A stretch of 64,000 nucleotides of DNA from an uncultured Prevotella sp. (lineage in GTDB: Bacteria; Bacteroidota; Bacteroidia; Bacteroidales; Bacteroidaceae): contig OMZO01000019.1 in NCBI GenBank assembly GCA_900315525.1, forward strand, positions 22,516-86,515, given 5' to 3'. Below the pieces are notes generated by a model. The model was not told the origin of the DNA, ran no database searches, and saw only the letters and a program-made list of their open reading frames with translations. Shown in pieces: positions 7,235 to 15,368 of this stretch. Each line of letters begins with the position of its first letter. Positions within the stretch are counted from its first letter, which is position 1. A program made the position numbers and the translations under genes.

Positions 7235-7936
7235 CTAAGATTTTGCGAAGCCGAGGGAGAGAACACTGACTTTTACACCGCCTGCTTGAAGCAGTTCCTT
7301 GGCACAGGCTATCACCGTTGCACCCGTTGTGACAACATCGTCGATCATCAACAAATGCCTGTCATGGACGACACTGGGGTCATGAAGCACAAAGACGGAC
7401 TCGACATTCTCATTGCGCTCCCAGCGACCCTTATTAGTCTGACTCCCCTCGAAACTCTTCCGCCTTACGGCTGTATCAAGAATCGGCAAACCAGTCACCT
7501 CACTGACTCCTCGGGCAATCTCAAGACTCTGGTTATAACCGCGCTGACGTTCTCGTTTCCTGGCAAGGGGAATAGGCACAATACCATCGATACCGTCGAA
7601 AAAACCTGAACGCTGGACTTCCATGGCCACCATCCGCCCTATCGTCTCCCCTATCTCTGGATGGTTCTTGTATTTCAGTTCATAGATGAGATTGGCAGGC
7701 TCAGAATGGGCTTCGTAAAAGAAGAAAGCGGTAGCGCGCTCTATGGGAATCTGACCCCAGAAAAGCTTGGCCATCTCGTTCTCGTAGGCATTCTGATGAT
7801 AGCCAGTTCTCGGGAGATGAAGGTTACAACGTGCACAAATGACTTCCTCCGTCACTGACAGGCGCTGACCACACACCACACAGAGGCGTGGAGAAATCAG
7901 ATCAAGCAGGCGATGCCAAAAACTAATCGGTTTCAT
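7235..7936 (-). CDS. ComF family phosphoribosyltransferase-like protein
   Basis: The 233-residue product has an N-terminal zinc-ribbon-like segment (CVVCGQ ... CARC) and a C-terminal phosphoribosyltransferase fold with the PRPP motif LLMIDDVVTTGAT, which is the ComF/GntX architecture. ComF helps internalise DNA in naturally competent bacteria, but the family is widespread and its biochemical role is unsettled. The ATG at 7936 is chosen; an upstream frame extension lies entirely within recX. The gene overlaps the recX end by 14 bp, so the two are translationally linked. Confidence 0.88.
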   Translation of the reverse strand: MKPISFWHRLLDLISPRLCVVCGQRLSVTEEVICARCNLHLPRTGYHQNAYENEMAKLFWGQIPIERATAFFFYEAHSEPANLIYELKYKNHPEIGETIGRMVAMEVQRSGFFDGIDGIVPIPLARKRERQRGYNQSLEIARGVSEVTGLPILDTAVRRKSFEGSQTNKGRWERNENVESVFVLHDPSVVHDRHLLMIDDVVTTGATVIACAKELLQAGGVKVSVLSLGFAKS

Positions 7937-8414
7937 CCCCGTCATCCATCTCTTCATCCACATCCAGGCACTGGCGAATGATATCGAACGTGAAACCACG
8001 CCCGAGCGCAAAGCGCACCAGCTTCTGATTCAACTCATAATCACTCGCCGCCTTCGTGCTCTTACGCTTCTGCTTGAGTAGGAGGCGCAGCACTTCAAGA
8101 TACTCATGATCGTCCACTTCATCGAGCACCCGGCGCTGGATATCTACATCTATCCGCTTCATCCAAAGACCCTGTTGTACCTTTCTGCGCCCCCACTTAT
8201 TATAGTGGACTTTATCTTTCACAAAGGCTCTGGCATAACGTTCGTCATCGACAAAGCGTTCCTTCACCAGACGAGCAACCACACGTTCTTGCACCTGCTC
8301 GTCAAGGCCCCAGCGCCTCATCTTGTCACGCATCTCCTGCTGGCAATGCTCGGCACGTGCACAAAGCGCAGCCAGCTGCAGATAGGCTTCCTGCTCGGTC
8401 ATTTCTTGTTTCAT
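7923..8414 (-). CDS. recX: Regulatory protein RecX
   Basis: This 163-residue, basic, helical protein has the repeated three-helix modules of RecX (LCARAEHCQQEMRDKM; ERFVDDERYARAFVKDKV). RecX binds RecA filaments and modulates recombinase activity. Length is normal. It overlaps the upstream trmO-prmC gene by 4 bp (ATGA) and the downstream comF by 14 bp, so the three are one operon. recA is not in view. Confidence 0.9.
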   Translation of the reverse strand: MKQEMTEQEAYLQLAALCARAEHCQQEMRDKMRRWGLDEQVQERVVARLVKERFVDDERYARAFVKDKVHYNKWGRRKVQQGLWMKRIDVDIQRRVLDEVDDHEYLEVLRLLLKQKRKSTKAASDYELNQKLVRFALGRGFTFDIIRQCLDVDEEMDDGDETD

Positions 8415-9922
8415 ATCTTCTTAGCTTTAAGGAATCTGTTCTTGCCAAACTGGTCTTTCCGAATCTCAATATCCTGAAATCCCGATTTCCGAAGATAGTC
8501 TGCCACTGCCTCGGCTGTCAATGGGTTCAGTTCAAAGTAGAGGTATCCATGGGGGTTGAGTGCCTGTTGCGCGTAATCAGCGATCTTGTAATAGAAGATA
8601 GCAGGCTCTTCTTGTGGGGCAAAGAGGGCTATCCCGGGCTCATGGTCGAGCACGTTCTTCTCCATGCCATCACGCTCTTCTGGCTTGATATAGGGGGGAT
8701 TGCTCACGATGATATCCCAACGTCGTGCATCTGACTGTAGGTGCAAAGCATCTTGCTGCTCAAAAGTCACATGAACACCGATGCGCCTGGCATTCTCGCG
8801 GGCCATCTCAAGGGCCGCTTCAGAGATATCCCATCCCACAACCTCTGCTCCTGACAGCTCTGCGGCCAGCGTCACGGCGATACACCCACTACCAGTGCCT
8901 ATATCAAGAATTGAACAGGGGGACACGCTCGTCAGACGTTGTGTGATCCACTGACACAGTTCCGCAGTCTCAGGGCGCGGGATAAGCACCCCTGGAGCAA
9001 CATGGAACTGCCGTCCACAGAAATCGGCCACACCTAACACATACTGCACAGGCTCACCACCCTCAAGGCGGTGCATCATCGCATCCAACGACTTCTTGTC
9101 TGCATCAGAGAGTGACGCAAGCTTTCCGCTAAGGATATCTGCTAATGAAAAACCGAAACACTCCTCAAGTACCAAACGCACAATAGCTTTCGCCTCACCT
9201 GCTTCATACAAGACCGTCAGTCTGTGCCAGAGACTCTCATAATCCATCGCAGAAGGGACGCAGTCAACGACTGTCAGTACCTGTCCAGAGACCTTGAAAC
9301 GGACGTCGTAATCCGCAAAGGGCATCCCATAAACGCGCTCAGGATCTTCTTGATAACGGGGACGGGGATCGAGGGCCAGCACTTTTCTTAGGGAAGCGAG
9401 TTCTTCATCAGAGAAGGATTCACAAAGGTCTTCCGGCATGAGTACTTCCAGTTCCTGCCACGCCGTCTTGTCCACAAAACCACTGCGTGCCTCTGGATGA
9501 CTATCAGCATAGGCAACGTATGGCTTGATATCATAAATCGGGGTTCCGTCCATCAGATCCGCCCCTTTCACGTAGATCAGCGGACCTTGCTTCTGGTCGT
9601 CCACAATACGGTCGATACGCACACAGGAGAGTCCAAGACCATTAGGGCGAAAGGGTGAACGAGTGGCGAAGACACCCATCCGCTTGTTACCGCCTAGACG
9701 TGGAGGACGCACCGTCAGACTCGTCTGCTGCCCATTAGCCGAGAACTCCCAGATAAGCCACAGATAGTCGAAGTCCTCCAGACCATGGATAGCTTCCATA
9801 CGCCTGTAAGCAGGTTCAAAAACAATACACCCCGTCAGTTCACTGACGAGCCCACTCTGCCGCGGGATGCCGAACTTCGACTTCATGGGCGAACGGAAAT
9901 AGGCTATGGGTTGTATCTCCAT
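8411..9922 (-). CDS. TrmO-PrmC fusion: tRNA m6t6A methyltransferase plus release-factor glutamine methyltransferase
   Basis: One uninterrupted 503-residue frame contains two complete enzymes. Residues 1-225 are TrmO (TsaA/YaeB beta-barrel; FATRSPFRPNGLGLSCV block), which N6-methylates t6A37 in tRNA-Thr. Residues 226-503 are PrmC/HemK, which methylates the glutamine of the GGQ motif in release factors; it has the VGWDISEAAL SAM-binding region, DIGTGSGCIAV and the NPPY motif at 408-411. The PrmC part begins MDYESLWHRL with its own Met226 but no stop codon lies before it. Both enzymes act in translation fidelity, so the fusion makes sense. A missed stop cannot be excluded, though no single-base change is hinted at. 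The ATG at 9922 is chosen because the frame upstream runs into the divergent ribD promoter. A -7 element lies 15 bp upstream. Confidence 0.85.
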   Translation of the reverse strand: MEIQPIAYFRSPMKSKFGIPRQSGLVSELTGCIVFEPAYRRMEAIHGLEDFDYLWLIWEFSANGQQTSLTVRPPRLGGNKRMGVFATRSPFRPNGLGLSCVRIDRIVDDQKQGPLIYVKGADLMDGTPIYDIKPYVAYADSHPEARSGFVDKTAWQELEVLMPEDLCESFSDEELASLRKVLALDPRPRYQEDPERVYGMPFADYDVRFKVSGQVLTVVDCVPSAMDYESLWHRLTVLYEAGEAKAIVRLVLEECFGFSLADILSGKLASLSDADKKSLDAMMHRLEGGEPVQYVLGVADFCGRQFHVAPGVLIPRPETAELCQWITQRLTSVSPCSILDIGTGSGCIAVTLAAELSGAEVVGWDISEAALEMARENARRIGVHVTFEQQDALHLQSDARRWDIIVSNPPYIKPEERDGMEKNVLDHEPGIALFAPQEEPAIFYYKIADYAQQALNPHGYLYFELNPLTAEAVADYLRKSGFQDIEIRKDQFGKNRFLKAKKI

Positions 9923-9936
9923 CTGTGTTTTTGCAG

Positions 9937-9944
9937 CAAAGGTA
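9937..9944 (-). promoter_or_regulatory. -7 promoter element for trmO-prmC
   Basis: The minus strand reads TACCTTTG, 14 bp before the ATG. No clear -33 box. The region is shared with the divergent ribD promoter. Confidence 0.6.
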
Positions 9945-9984
9945 CAATAAAAAGTTGAGAAACTGCGAAAATGGAGCTGAAAGT

Positions 9985-10015
9985 TTTGTAGTCTCGGAGA
10001 TTCTGTGTACTTTTG
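9985..10015 (+). promoter_or_regulatory. Promoter for ribD
   Basis: TTTG at 9985-9988 and TACTTTTG at 10008-10015 are separated by 19 bp. The ribD ATG follows 21 bp later. Confidence 0.78.
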
Positions 10016-10036
10016 CCACAGATAAAACGGTAATAG

Positions 10037-10969
10037 ATGACAGACGACGAGAAATATATGAGACGATGCATACAGTTGGCAAAGAATGGACAACTGAATG
10101 CGAAGCCCAACCCTATGGTGGGAGCAGTCATCGTGAGTGCTGAAGGGCGCATCATCGGCGAAGGGTATCATGTACGTTGTGGCGAGGGCCATGCCGAGGT
10201 GAATGCCTTTGCCTCGGTAAGACCTGAGGATGAGCACCTGCTGCCTTCTGCCACGATATATGTCTCGCTGGAACCTTGTTCCCACTACGGGAAGACGCCA
10301 CCATGTGCAGACCTAATTATTAAGAAAGGTGTACGTCGGGTGGTCGTGGGCTGCATCGATCCTTTTGCCGAGGTACAAGGACGAGGAATCCAGAAGTTAC
10401 GCGATGCCGGCATCGAAGTGGAAGTAGGGGTGCTGGAAGCAGAATGTCAGGCTCTGAACCGCCGTTTCTTCACCTATCACCGCGAACAACGCCCTTACAT
10501 CATCCTGAAATGGGCACAAACGGCCAACGGATTCCTCGACGACCATTTCAAGGCCACGCAGATCTCCAGCGACTTCACCAAGATGCTCTCCCATAAGCTC
10601 CGTGCCGAGGAGGATGCCATCCTCGTGGGCCGTGTCACGGAGGAGCGCGAACACCCACAGCTGAATGTCCGCGACTGGTATGGTCCTGATCCTAAGCGTC
10701 TGATTGTCGATCATGCACACCCCCTGAATCTCAATAGCCTGCACGCCCATCGTATCCAGTCACTCATCGTGGAAGGTGGTGCGAAGACACTGAATACCTT
10801 CTTGGCAGACGGTCTCTGGGATGAGATCCGTGTGGAGACTCATCTGAAGAAAACCGTCAGCGACGGCACAAGGGCTCCCCAGATTCCACCGCAGGCGACG
10901 ACCGTCTCTGTAGAGACCTACGATACCCAGCAGATCATCCGCTACCATAAAATAATCCCCGAAAGCTGA
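10037..10969 (+). CDS. ribD: Riboflavin biosynthesis deaminase/reductase RibD
   Basis: RibD carries out the second and third steps of riboflavin synthesis: deamination of the GTP-derived pyrimidine, then NADPH-dependent side-chain reduction. The N-terminal deaminase has the zinc site HAE (His52, Glu54) and PC-x8-C (Cys81, Cys90). The C-terminal reductase has ILKWAQTANGFL and SLIVEGGAKTL. At 310 residues it is roughly 40-50 shorter than most RibD proteins; the missing portion appears to lie between RLIVDHAHPL and the IQSLIVEGG motif, a surface region of the reductase fold. This may be natural variation or an in-frame deletion. The gene is transcribed alone, with the terminator stem overlapping its last codons. 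Confidence 0.9.
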   Translation: MTDDEKYMRRCIQLAKNGQLNAKPNPMVGAVIVSAEGRIIGEGYHVRCGEGHAEVNAFASVRPEDEHLLPSATIYVSLEPCSHYGKTPPCADLIIKKGVRRVVVGCIDPFAEVQGRGIQKLRDAGIEVEVGVLEAECQALNRRFFTYHREQRPYIILKWAQTANGFLDDHFKATQISSDFTKMLSHKLRAEEDAILVGRVTEEREHPQLNVRDWYGPDPKRLIVDHAHPLNLNSLHAHRIQSLIVEGGAKTLNTFLADGLWDEIRVETHLKKTVSDGTRAPQIPPQATTVSVETYDTQQIIRYHKIIPES

Positions 10970-10988
10970 TGGCTTCCGGGGATTTTTA
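10954..10988 (+). terminator. Intrinsic terminator overlapping the ribD stop codon
   Basis: ATCCCCGAAAGC and GGCTTCCGGGGAT form the stem, with the stop codon TGA in the loop and TTTTTATT after it. Confidence 0.85.
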
Positions 10989-11003
10989 TTCTTCAGCTAA
11001 AGC

Positions 11004-11810
11004 TTACTTTGCGAGAGCTGCACGAGCTGCAGCAATCTTATCCTGAGCGTCAGCGATCTGGTTCTTCAGCTCCTGCACTGATGTAGCATTCAGCACATCC
11101 AGGGGAGCCAAAGCCTCAGCAACGGGCTTGATGTCAGCATCATACTCAGAGAGACGATCCAGAGCGTCGAGGATCAGCACTACGCGGAAGGTCGTGTTAG
11201 CAGCGGTCTCGTCGGTGAAAGAAGCAAGGAACTTGTCAGTGTTCTGACTAGCCACATACAGCTGCTCTACCATGCTTGAAGCAGCAAGCTGCCAGAAGTA
11301 GTTGATACGGCCATTCTCATTCATAGAGTTGTAGAGAGTCTGTGAGGTCTCAGAGATAGTGTTGGTATCATCCAGATTCTTGAATGAAGGATCGTCGATG
11401 TCAGCAGCCAACTTAGTGATAACCTTGTCATAGTCCTCTGTAGGCATCTCATAGAGCTTAGCGACTCTTCTGTCGATGTCAAGGGCAGACAGCAGACGAT
11501 ACTTCTCTGCAAGGGTGGTAGCGTTCTCTGCTACTGAAGGATTCAGGAGGTAGTCAGGCTTTACCTGGAGCTCTTCCTTCGTCAGCTTCACAGTACCATC
11601 AGCATTTGACTGCATGAAAGGCATGTGCTTCAGCTTACCGATTTCGCTAGCGAGACTATCAACATGCATCTTGATGCTAGCCTCAATCTGCTCCTGTTCG
11701 AAAGTCTTTACTACTGAATCAGCCGATTCAGCATTCTTTGCATTTTTGTTTCCGCATGCTGCGAATGCGAGTGCTGCAAATGCTACAGCGAGAATTGATA
11801 ATTTCTTCAT
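11004..11810 (-). CDS. Hypothetical lipoprotein, helical
   Basis: This 268-residue protein has a lipoprotein signal (MKKLSILAVAFAALAFAAC, Cys19) followed by GNKNAKNAES. The rest is predicted to be mostly helical, with a hydrophilic middle and an Ala-rich C-terminal helix (QIADAQDKIAAARAAL). I recognise no family beyond Bacteroidota lipoproteins of unknown function. Net acidic residues do not directly follow the Cys, so there is no clear surface-export tag. It lies 66 bp downstream of the ABC exporter gene on the same strand and may be co-transcribed with it. Confidence 0.75.
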   Translation of the reverse strand: MKKLSILAVAFAALAFAACGNKNAKNAESADSVVKTFEQEQIEASIKMHVDSLASEIGKLKHMPFMQSNADGTVKLTKEELQVKPDYLLNPSVAENATTLAEKYRLLSALDIDRRVAKLYEMPTEDYDKVITKLAADIDDPSFKNLDDTNTISETSQTLYNSMNENGRINYFWQLAASSMVEQLYVASQNTDKFLASFTDETAANTTFRVVLILDALDRLSEYDADIKPVAEALAPLDVLNATSVQELKNQIADAQDKIAAARAALAK

Positions 11811-11876
11811 TGTTTTTTTGAATTGATAGTTATTAATAAAAGTAATGTTTATATTTCTTGTTGCTTCTGTCTCCGA

Positions 11877-14774
11877 CTATTTCCTTAAGACCTTGCCAGG
11901 CCAGTCTGTGAAGAGGAAGATGGCGACGACGATACTCATCAAGAGCATGATGCCCAGGTTAAACCAGAGCGTCTTGATATGCCAGCTACCCAGTATCTTC
12001 TCACTGCTGTAGAATGGTGCCCGTCCTACCTTACTCTTGGGGGTGAGGTAGATAATACCGGTGCGGGCCACGATGTGATTGTCAATGACATCCAGCATCC
12101 GCTTCTGATTAGCGCCGATGACACAATCCTCAAGATTGAGGTTATAGTGATCGCGCTTCAGTTCGATGATGGTTTCCTTACCCTGCTCGCGCACCATCTC
12201 CGACATGAGCTTGTCTGCCTTGAGCGTCGTCTCATTACTACGCTTCGATAGTATCTGCTCTGCTTCCTTCATATACTGGCGCAGGGACTCATACGAGTAG
12301 TCACCCTGATAGGCCTTCATCCCACAGTACGCCGTCAGCTCCGGCAGGTTCATGCGGATAGTCTCCATATGTGAGGGATCCACTTCCTTACCGCGCTTTT
12401 TCTCATCTTTCATGGTCTCCAGCTGTGACTGCAGTTCGTCGAGGAATCCCATGTTGTAGTATTGGTTCTCGTATTTCTTTTTGTCGAGTTCAAAGAACGG
12501 TGCCTTGTAGGCATTGTCGGTGAATGAGGTGACGGCCAGTGCCTCATAAGCCCATCGCGACGGGATAAGATCACCGATAACAGGCACATTACCTGTGGTG
12601 CTCTTCGGTGTCAGGTCTGAGAAACTGACCACAAGACCACAAAGCAGTATCTGAGGTATGAGCAGTATGGGGATACTGATATAGATAGCCACAATGGAGC
12701 TGAGGCATTGCGACAGCAGCAAACCCACAAGACTCGATAGCAGGGCGGTAATGAAGAGGATCAGCCACCATGTGCCGAAGAGCCCTTGCAGTCCCATCAC
12801 GAAATTACCGATGAGGATGAAGAGCAATGTCTGTATCATGCAGACGATGGCCATATAGATGATCTTCGAACCGATATAGCTGGCATAAGAGAGTTGCAGG
12901 AACTTCTCGCGCTTCAGCAATGCCCTGTCCTTGATGATCTCCTCTGCGCTACCACTCATACCCAGGAAGGTAGCCACGATGATGGCCATGAAGAAGTAGC
13001 TCACCAGGTTCTTGTTGTCCATCACGGTATAGCCTTCTGGTGGCGCATAGCGCGTCAGCAGTGCACAGACGAGTGCCAGCAGGGGTGCCTCCAGCAGCGT
13101 GATGCAGAGATACTGTACATTGGTGATCTTGGTGCGGATATTACGGTGCAGGAAGATACCCAACTGCTTCAGGGCACCGGGCTTCTTCTGGTCTGAAGGG
13201 GGCACCGTACCCACAGCAGGCTTTGGCAGTTCTTCCCTGTTCTTCAGATAGAGCTCATGCCACTCCTGCGGCGTCATCTTTCGCTCATCTGAGATCTCAC
13301 CACTGTTATTGAGTGCCTTCTCGTCGATGATGTTCAGCACAATCTCAGGATTCACATTACCACACGTCGGACAGGCGCTGGTCTCGGCATCTGCATAGTT
13401 CGCAGCTTCCTTGAAATAGGTGATGGCATCGATGGGATTACCGTCGAATACGGGGTAGCCACCTTTATCCAGCAGCCACAGACGGTCGAAGAGCTTATAG
13501 ACATCACTGGATGGCTGGTGGATATTCACGATGATCAGCTTACCCTTGAAGGTCTGCTCCTTCAGCAGGTTAATCACCTTCTCCGTGTCTGCAGATGACA
13601 GACCTGACGTAGGCTCGTCAAGGAAGAGCACGGCTGGTTCTCGGATCAGTTCCAGGGCGATGTTCAGGCGCTTGCGCTGTCCACCAGAGATATATTTGTT
13701 GATAGCCGAACCTACCTTCAGGTCCTTGGCAGCGTCGAGACCCAGATCTTTCAAGGTCTTCATCACACGACGGTCTAACTCTGCGTCGCTCATCCCCTCA
13801 AAGCAGAGCTTCGCCGTGAACCAAAGGTTCTGATAGACGGTCAGCTCCTCTATCAGGAGATCATCTTGCGGCACAAAACCTATGAGGGCCTTGGCTTCGG
13901 GCTCCGTGATGCTGTGCCCATTGATGGTGATGGTGCCTTCCTGCGGCGTCAGTGAACCATTAAGCAGTGAGAGCAGCGTGGTCTTACCTGTTCCGGAACC
14001 ACCCATGATGGCCAGGAGTTCTCCCTGATGGAGGGTGAAGCTCAGGTCATGCATGCCGTTATCACTGTTGGGGAACCTGAAGTTGATGTCACGTCCACAG
14101 AACTCCACCGTCTCCTGCTTCTCATTATCCTCACCACGGGCCTTCTTATAGGCTGCGATGATGTTCGAGAAATAGACGGGCGAACCGTTCTTGCCTTTGA
14201 GCACACTACTCTGCAGCCATACCTGGAACGATCCTGAGAGCACGGGCACATCATTCAGCATCACCTTGTCATTACCCGTATAGGTGAAGAGCAGGGTTCC
14301 TGCGGGTGAAAGCAGGGTCTTCAGGGTACCATCGGTATCCGGAAGCTTGTGTACCAGCACGTCACGGCTTTCTTTTCCTGCGACGAAATCCACGAAGTTC
14401 TCAAAGGTGGCGTCAGATACCTGGAAGGTCTTAGCCATGGTCTGGAATAGTTCGTCGGAATGTCCAGGCCTGTAGTTACAGAACTCCATCAAGCGCAAGA
14501 GAAGCATGGTAGCCTCGCTTTGACGAATCTTTCCGTGGAGTTCAGAACAGATGGACGTCACGATACTTTGCGTGTCCAAAGCGTCATCGTCCATCATCTC
14601 GTAGGCACCTCTCATATCATCGTAGAGACCGAGGTAAGTATCGATGTTTCTGATACCGAAATGATGGCGCAAAAAGCTGATAAGCATGGTCTTAGCCCAT
14701 GCTTCATCCACCTGCTCCTTTTTTCCAAATAAAGCAAATAAACTTAGGAAACTGGATAACAGAATGTCGGTCAT
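11877..14774 (-). CDS. Large ABC-2 type exporter with fused ATPase and membrane domains
   Basis: The 965-residue protein has an N-terminal helical region of about 120 residues resembling a TerB-like domain. A short beta-rich segment follows, then an ATP-binding cassette (Walker A GGSGTGKTTLL near residue 257, signature ISGGQRKRL near 361, Walker B VLFLDEPTSGL). A CxxC pair (CPTCG) precedes the ABC-2 membrane domain of about six helices between residues 560 and 720, and a large soluble insertion lies before the last membrane segment. The order ATPase then membrane domain is the ABCG/White-type layout. The substrate is unknown. A -7 element (minus strand TATATTTG) lies at 14824-14831, and the adjacent lipoprotein gene downstream may belong to the same unit. 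Confidence 0.88.
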   Translation of the reverse strand: MTDILLSSFLSLFALFGKKEQVDEAWAKTMLISFLRHHFGIRNIDTYLGLYDDMRGAYEMMDDDALDTQSIVTSICSELHGKIRQSEATMLLLRLMEFCNYRPGHSDELFQTMAKTFQVSDATFENFVDFVAGKESRDVLVHKLPDTDGTLKTLLSPAGTLLFTYTGNDKVMLNDVPVLSGSFQVWLQSSVLKGKNGSPVYFSNIIAAYKKARGEDNEKQETVEFCGRDINFRFPNSDNGMHDLSFTLHQGELLAIMGGSGTGKTTLLSLLNGSLTPQEGTITINGHSITEPEAKALIGFVPQDDLLIEELTVYQNLWFTAKLCFEGMSDAELDRRVMKTLKDLGLDAAKDLKVGSAINKYISGGQRKRLNIALELIREPAVLFLDEPTSGLSSADTEKVINLLKEQTFKGKLIIVNIHQPSSDVYKLFDRLWLLDKGGYPVFDGNPIDAITYFKEAANYADAETSACPTCGNVNPEIVLNIIDEKALNNSGEISDERKMTPQEWHELYLKNREELPKPAVGTVPPSDQKKPGALKQLGIFLHRNIRTKITNVQYLCITLLEAPLLALVCALLTRYAPPEGYTVMDNKNLVSYFFMAIIVATFLGMSGSAEEIIKDRALLKREKFLQLSYASYIGSKIIYMAIVCMIQTLLFILIGNFVMGLQGLFGTWWLILFITALLSSLVGLLLSQCLSSIVAIYISIPILLIPQILLCGLVVSFSDLTPKSTTGNVPVIGDLIPSRWAYEALAVTSFTDNAYKAPFFELDKKKYENQYYNMGFLDELQSQLETMKDEKKRGKEVDPSHMETIRMNLPELTAYCGMKAYQGDYSYESLRQYMKEAEQILSKRSNETTLKADKLMSEMVREQGKETIIELKRDHYNLNLEDCVIGANQKRMLDVIDNHIVARTGIIYLTPKSKVGRAPFYSSEKILGSWHIKTLWFNLGIMLLMSIVVAIFLFTDWPGKVLRK

Positions 14775-14823
14775 CTTTTCTTAGTGCCCTTTACAAATAA
14801 TCTTAAAATTGCAATTTTGCTTG

Positions 14824-14831
14824 CAAATATA
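14824..14831 (-). promoter_or_regulatory. -7 element for the ABC exporter gene
   Basis: The minus strand reads TATATTTG, about 50 bp before the start codon, in a 110-bp AT-rich gap. Confidence 0.5.
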
Positions 14832-14884
14832 GGCAAAATTTCAGAGTAAAGGCCCGTCGTTAGAGTTAAAAAGAATTAAAGATG

Positions 14885-15352
14885 TCATTTGCGCCCAAAG
14901 TCGGCAGGTACTTCACCCCATTTCTGGGTCTCCCACTTGACGATTGGATTACGATAGTTGTGTGTCTGCAACCATTGCTCTGCACGGGCAATCACCTGAA
15001 AGAGGGGCTCCGTCGCAGGGGTATGCTCGAGCTTGGTCTTACACTTCCGCTTCGACACCCAGAGGATGGCATTATAGCTGTCGGAGTAGATGGTCTTGTC
15101 GTGGAGTCCCTGATTCCAGCAGAGTGCCAGGGCATGGACGATGGCGAGGAATTCTCCGATGTTGTTCGTGCCATGCACAGGACCATAGTGGAACACGCGG
15201 GCACCTGTCTGCAGGTCTATGGCCTGATATTCCATCGGTCCCGGATTTCCTGAACACGCCGCATCCACCGCCCAAGCATCCGCCCGTACCTCCAATGGTA
15301 ATGGAAGTACGGTGTCATGGCGGTTAGTGGGGGGATTCACAAGCTTATCCAT
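14885..15352 (-). CDS. RNase H-like protein without the viroplasmin domain
   Basis: The 155-residue product is an RNase HI-fold nuclease, presumed to cut RNA in RNA-DNA hybrids. Visible motifs are AVDAACSGNPGPMEY (first catalytic Asp), GTNNIGEFLAIVHAL (catalytic Glu), IYSDSYNAI (second Asp) and WGEVPADFGRK (last Asp). In many Bacteroidota the same protein carries an N-terminal caulimovirus viroplasmin-like domain of about 50 residues that binds hybrids; here the protein starts just before the nuclease core, so that domain is absent. It follows argS by 16 bp and is probably co-transcribed with it. Confidence 0.85.
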   Translation of the reverse strand: MDKLVNPPTNRHDTVLPLPLEVRADAWAVDAACSGNPGPMEYQAIDLQTGARVFHYGPVHGTNNIGEFLAIVHALALCWNQGLHDKTIYSDSYNAILWVSKRKCKTKLEHTPATEPLFQVIARAEQWLQTHNYRNPIVKWETQKWGEVPADFGRK

Positions 15353-15368
15353 AGGGAGGCTTCGGCTT

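Noticed and set aside
6952-7266. A Phe-rich 104-codon minus-strand frame between comF and pyrE
   Set aside because: It arises from the T-run array and overlaps both real genes; not a protein gene.
9923-10285. Upstream extension of the trmO-prmC frame by about 120 codons
   Set aside because: It runs through the divergent promoters and into ribD; TrmO homology starts at the ATG at 9922.
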